Assembly (NCBI GenBank): GCA_046732855.1
Contig: JBKPNX010000134.1
Location: forward strand, 1-8,657
Length of the DNA stretch: 8,657 bases
DNA from: JBKPNX01 sp046732855
GTDB lineage: Bacteria > Pseudomonadota > Alphaproteobacteria > Geminicoccales > Geminicoccaceae
Direction of reading: 5' to 3'
Of the stretch, positions 6,597 through 8,657 are shown piece after piece. How positions within the stretch are numbered: the first letter of the stretch is position 1; each line of letters begins with the position of its first letter. Made by a program: the position numbers and the translations under genes. The notes below the pieces were generated by a model. The model saw nothing but the letters and a program-made list of their open reading frames with translations. It did not search any database and was not told the origin of the DNA.

Positions 6597-7073
6597 TTAC
6601 TTGTAGTAGCCGACGCCACAGATCTGGTTGCCTACCTTGGTTATGTACGCCGTCTTCGGCGAGGGCTCGGTCTCGCCCGGGCGCGGCCACACGTATTCGA
6701 CCACGCTGAGCTCGCCCTCTGTGGCCACTGCAAAGAACTCCTCGCCGATCGGCTTCCCAGCTTTGTCTTTGAGGTCGCGCATGCTCTGTCCGATCTGAGC
6801 TGGATCGGCGCCGTGCGCGGTGGTCATGCCGTTTAGCGCATCGCCGCAAAACACGTACAGGTCTCGTTCCTTGAAGCCTCCGGTACCAGCGGTGAATGCC
6901 ACAAGCGCCGAGGCCTCATCAACCTTGAGCGCGGCGACGGCGCTCTCAAGCAAGGCCTTCGCCTCCTCGGGCGTGCCGGCCTGGCCGGCCGCTGTGCCTT
7001 CATTCGCGGCGAGTAGCACCAAGAAGAGCACACCGGCGATCGTCAGATAGAATTTGCTCAGCCATTTGCTCAT
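6597..7073 (-). CDS. Exported single-Cache (sCache_2) domain protein
   Basis: A 158-residue product. Residues 1-30 form a signal peptide or membrane anchor (MSKWLSKFYLTIAGVLFLVLLA), with possible cleavage around TAAG. The rest is a compact sCache_2 domain, the extracytoplasmic small-molecule-binding fold of chemoreceptors and histidine kinases. Family marks are the LLESAVAALK helix, GGFKERDLYVFCGDALNGMTTAHG, the IGQSMRDLKDKAGKPIGEEFF segment, VEYVWPRPGE and the ending KTAYITKVGNQICGVGYYK. The domain ends at the stop, so this is a stand-alone sensor or binding protein with no kinase or methyl-accepting part. Start 7073 is chosen for GGAGAGGG (7081-7088) seven bases upstream; an in-frame ATG at 7124 lies before it. 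It is intact, unlike the genes on either side. It is divergent from the methylase pseudogene. Ligand unknown; small carboxylates or amines are known for some relatives. Confidence 0.9.
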   Translation of the reverse strand: MSKWLSKFYLTIAGVLFLVLLAANEGTAAGQAGTPEEAKALLESAVAALKVDEASALVAFTAGTGGFKERDLYVFCGDALNGMTTAHGADPAQIGQSMRDLKDKAGKPIGEEFFAVATEGELSVVEYVWPRPGETEPSPKTAYITKVGNQICGVGYYK

Positions 7074-7130
7074 TCGTAAGCCCTCTCCAACCAGCCATAG
7101 GTTTGGCTCTTGAATACCTAACATGGGTCA

Positions 7131-7148
7131 TGTCTCTCCAGGGAGACA
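7131..7148. promoter_or_regulatory. Dyad TGTCTC-N6-GAGACA between divergent genes
   Basis: Perfect 6-bp arms (7131-7136 and 7143-7148) around a 6-base centre, 18 bp overall. It sits 58 bases upstream of the sCache start and 73 bases upstream of the methylase start. The size and position suit a dimeric regulator's operator, but no regulator gene is visible in the window and chance cannot be excluded. Confidence 0.3.
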
Positions 7149-7220
7149 AGGTTCCGCGAGGCTTGAACCAACCTGTGAACGCGAAACAAAAACTGTGCTC
7201 TGACGGGGACTGCACGGTCG

Positions 7221-8425
7221 ATGACGACTACGCGTCAGGCTACCGCGCTCACCGCGCTCGCCGACAGGATTGAGCTGTGGCCGATCGAGAAGCTTCGCCC
7301 CTACGAGCGCAACCCGCGCACTCACAGTGAGGCGCAGGTCGACCAGATCGCGGCGTCGATGGTTGAGTTCGGCTGGACCAACCCGATCCTGATCGACGAG
7401 GGCGCCGGTATCTTGGCCGGACACGGTCGGCTGCTAGTCTAGCTGCCAGCAAGCTCGGGCTCGCTGAGGCGCCGGTGATCCGCTTCGAGCACCTGAGCGA
7501 AGCGCAGAAGCGGGCCTACATCCTGGCCGATAACCAGATCGCTCTGCAGGCCGGCTGGGACGACGCGTTGCTTGCGGAGGAGCTGGCGTGGTTGCGCGAC
7601 GAGCGCTTCGACCTCGATCTGATCGGGTTCGACGCCTCGGAGCTGGAGCGGATGCTGGCGCTGGCCGACGGCGAGGCGGCGAGCGATGGGGTCAAGGACG
7701 AGGTTCCGGAGCCGCCGGAGGAGCCGGTCAGCAAGCCGGGCGACCTCTGGATCCTCGGCAACCATCGGCTGTTGTGCGGCGACGCCACGGTGCTGGCCGA
7801 TGTCGAGCGGGTGCTCGGCGGGCAGCTCGTGGACATGACCTTCTGCGATCCGCCCTACAATGTCGACTACGCCAACTCGCCGAAGGACAAACTGCGCGGC
7901 AAGCACCGACCGATTTTGAACGACGATCTCGGCGGCGGCTTCGAGGCGTTTCTATTCGGCGCCTGTGTCAACATTATCTCAGTCACCAAGGGCGCCGTGT
8001 ACGTGTGCATGAGCAGCTCGGAGCTGCACACCTTGCAGCGGGCGTTCGCGGCCGCGGGCGGCAAGTGGTCGACGTTCATCATCTGGGCGAAGAACACCTT
8101 CACGCTCGGCCGGGCCGACTACCAGCGCCAGTAAGAGCCGATCCTCTACGGCTGGAAGGAAGGCACCGACCACTACTGGTGCGGTGCCCGCGACCAGGGC
8201 GATGTGTGGTTTTTCGACAAGCCGGTCCGTAACGACCTGCATCCGACCATGAAGCCCGTTGCCCTGATCGAGCGGGCGGTCCGGAACTCGAGCAAGAGCC
8301 GGGACATTGTGCTCGATCCCTTCGGCGGATCCGGGTCGACCCTGATCGCATGCGAGAAGACGGGTCGCCAGGCGCGCCTGGTCGAGCTCGACCCGAAGTA
8401 CGTCGACACGATCATGCTGCGCTGG
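7221..8425 (+). pseudogene. ParB-domain beta-class DNA methyltransferase, broken in three places
   Basis: The ancestral protein (about 400 codons remain) had an N-terminal ParB-like domain (ADRIELWPIEKLRPYERNPR, then QVDQIAASMVEFGWTNPILI and GILAGHGRLL), a linker helix region (RAYILADNQIALQAGWDD), and an amino-methyltransferase domain. The catalytic motif CDPPYNVDY (DPPY at 7847-7858) precedes the SAM-binding motif DPFGGSGST (8315-8341), the beta-class order for N6-adenine or N4-cytosine methylation of DNA. This architecture is common in phages and integrated elements of Alphaproteobacteria, usually as an orphan methylase. Lesions: a 5-bp insertion near 7434-7442 that stops the first frame at 7440-7442; a TAA at 8132-8134 where the family has Tyr (YQRQ-Y-EPILYGW); and loss of the C-terminus after ...TIMLRW at 8425, where an inverted DUF3489 fragment begins. 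No restriction gene adjoins it. Start ATG 7221 has only a weak GGGG upstream. An active product is very unlikely. Confidence 0.92.
7434..7442 (+). repeat. CTAG-T-CTAG duplication scar in the methylase
   Basis: Two CTAG copies (7434-7437 and 7439-7442) flank a single T. Removing five bases restores GHGRLLA-ASKLGLAEAPV in one frame, as in intact relatives. A duplicated 4-bp CTAG with a leftover base fits imperfect excision of an IS5-type element, which favours such targets; simple slippage is the alternative. Confidence 0.7.
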
Positions 8426-8578
8426 CTCGATCAGGCCCCTGGCTTTGAGGCTGCCCATCACCTTGTTGAGGGCGCGGCCCTTCAGCGTGAGGCTGTCCGG
8501 CAGCGGCAGGACCGAGAGGTCGTCGCGCTGGGAAGCCGCACTGAGGATGACGGCCTGGGTATCGCTGAGCTTCGTCAT
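8426..8578 (-). pseudogene. 5' fragment of a DUF3489 gene
   Basis: Reading leftward from ATG 8578, the first 51 codons give MTKLSDTQAVILSAASQRDD, then LSVLPLPDSLTLKGRALNKV and MGSLKARGLIE, the characteristic N-terminal winged-helix-like half of DUF3489 proteins (small, common in Bradyrhizobium and relatives; function unknown, possibly DNA-binding). GGAG at 8587-8590 sits eight bases before this start. An in-frame ATG at 8608 also has a Shine-Dalgarno (AGGAGG), but the family starts MTKLS. After codon 51 the frame stays open to 7979, yet that part is only the reverse complement of the methylase and resembles no protein. Family members are usually longer (roughly 80-200 residues, from memory), so the gene has lost its 3' part at the junction. 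If expressed, it would yield a 199-residue chimera with a meaningless tail. Confidence 0.75.
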
Positions 8579-8607
8579 GGGATGATCTCCGTCTTCGGGG
8601 AGCACCA

Positions 8608-8657
8608 TTGCCCTCCTACGACCCGAAGCCCCGGCGGCGGGTGCCGCGCGGGGCGGG
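8608..8657 (+). CDS. Possible start of another gene, cut by the window edge
   Basis: A TTG at 8608 preceded by GGGGAG (8597-8602, five bases spacing) opens MPSYDPKPRRRVPRGAG to the window end, a plausible basic N-terminus divergent from the DUF3489 fragment. Alternatively the same bases on the minus strand hold the end of an upstream gene (frame ending RRRGFGS at TAG, 8616-8618) followed directly by AGGAGG. Too little is visible to decide. Confidence 0.2.
   Translation, partial: MPSYDPKPRRRVPRGA

Noticed and set aside
7979..8425. Continuation of the DUF3489 frame as one 199-209 residue protein
   Set aside because: Only the first 51 residues look like DUF3489; the rest is exactly the complement of the methylase coding sequence.
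1..8657. CRISPR array, toxin-antitoxin pair or complete defence system
   Set aside because: No regularly spaced repeats are seen. The methylase has no restriction partner and is itself broken. No paired small toxin-antitoxin genes are recognisable.

Overview
The window is GC-rich with strong G/C bias at third codon positions. Its gene families (SAM-domain class III cyclase fused to an AAA ATPase, orphan LivK-type binding protein, sCache_2 protein, DUF3489 protein, ParB-domain DNA methylase) are typical of Alphaproteobacteria, most likely Hyphomicrobiales of the Bradyrhizobium/Xanthobacteraceae type. This assignment rests on remembered protein resemblance, not on a database search.

Layout. 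1-97: C-terminal tail of an unidentified + strand protein. 160-258: apparent scrap of a HupE/UreJ membrane protein. 372-1304: unidentified protein with two cysteine clusters and a long Arg/Glu/Ala-rich helical region. 1301-2084: small hypothetical genes. 2090-3205 (minus): intact secreted binding protein of a branched-chain amino-acid type ABC transporter, with no transporter genes beside it. 3483-5808 (plus, divergent from it): large SAM-cyclase-ATPase gene broken by a one-base frameshift and by an internal deletion. 5809-6596: nearly 800 bases with no convincing gene. 6597-7073 (minus): intact exported sCache_2 protein. 7221-8425 (plus): ParB-domain beta-class DNA methyltransferase pseudogene with a 5-bp insertion, a nonsense codon and a lost 3' end. 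8426-8578 (minus): first 51 codons of a DUF3489 gene, joined tail-to-tail to the broken methylase. The last 50 bases may begin another gene.

Interpretation. Two intact exported ligand-binding proteins (2090-3205 and 6597-7073) sit among broken signalling and mobile-type genes. The cyclase once turned an input into a cyclic nucleotide and is the only plausible signalling partner nearby, but a link to either sensor protein is only inference. The methylase (a phage and island type), the DUF3489 fragment and the HupE scrap suggest an accessory region that has suffered insertion, deletion and illegitimate joining. A nine-base motif, GAAGCGG(T/A)C, occurs five times in the same orientation, always in gaps between clear genes or at their very ends. 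I see no CRISPR array, rRNA, tRNA or intact transposase. The least explained intact gene is the cysteine-cluster/coiled-coil protein at 372-1304. I do not see a clear new multi-gene system.
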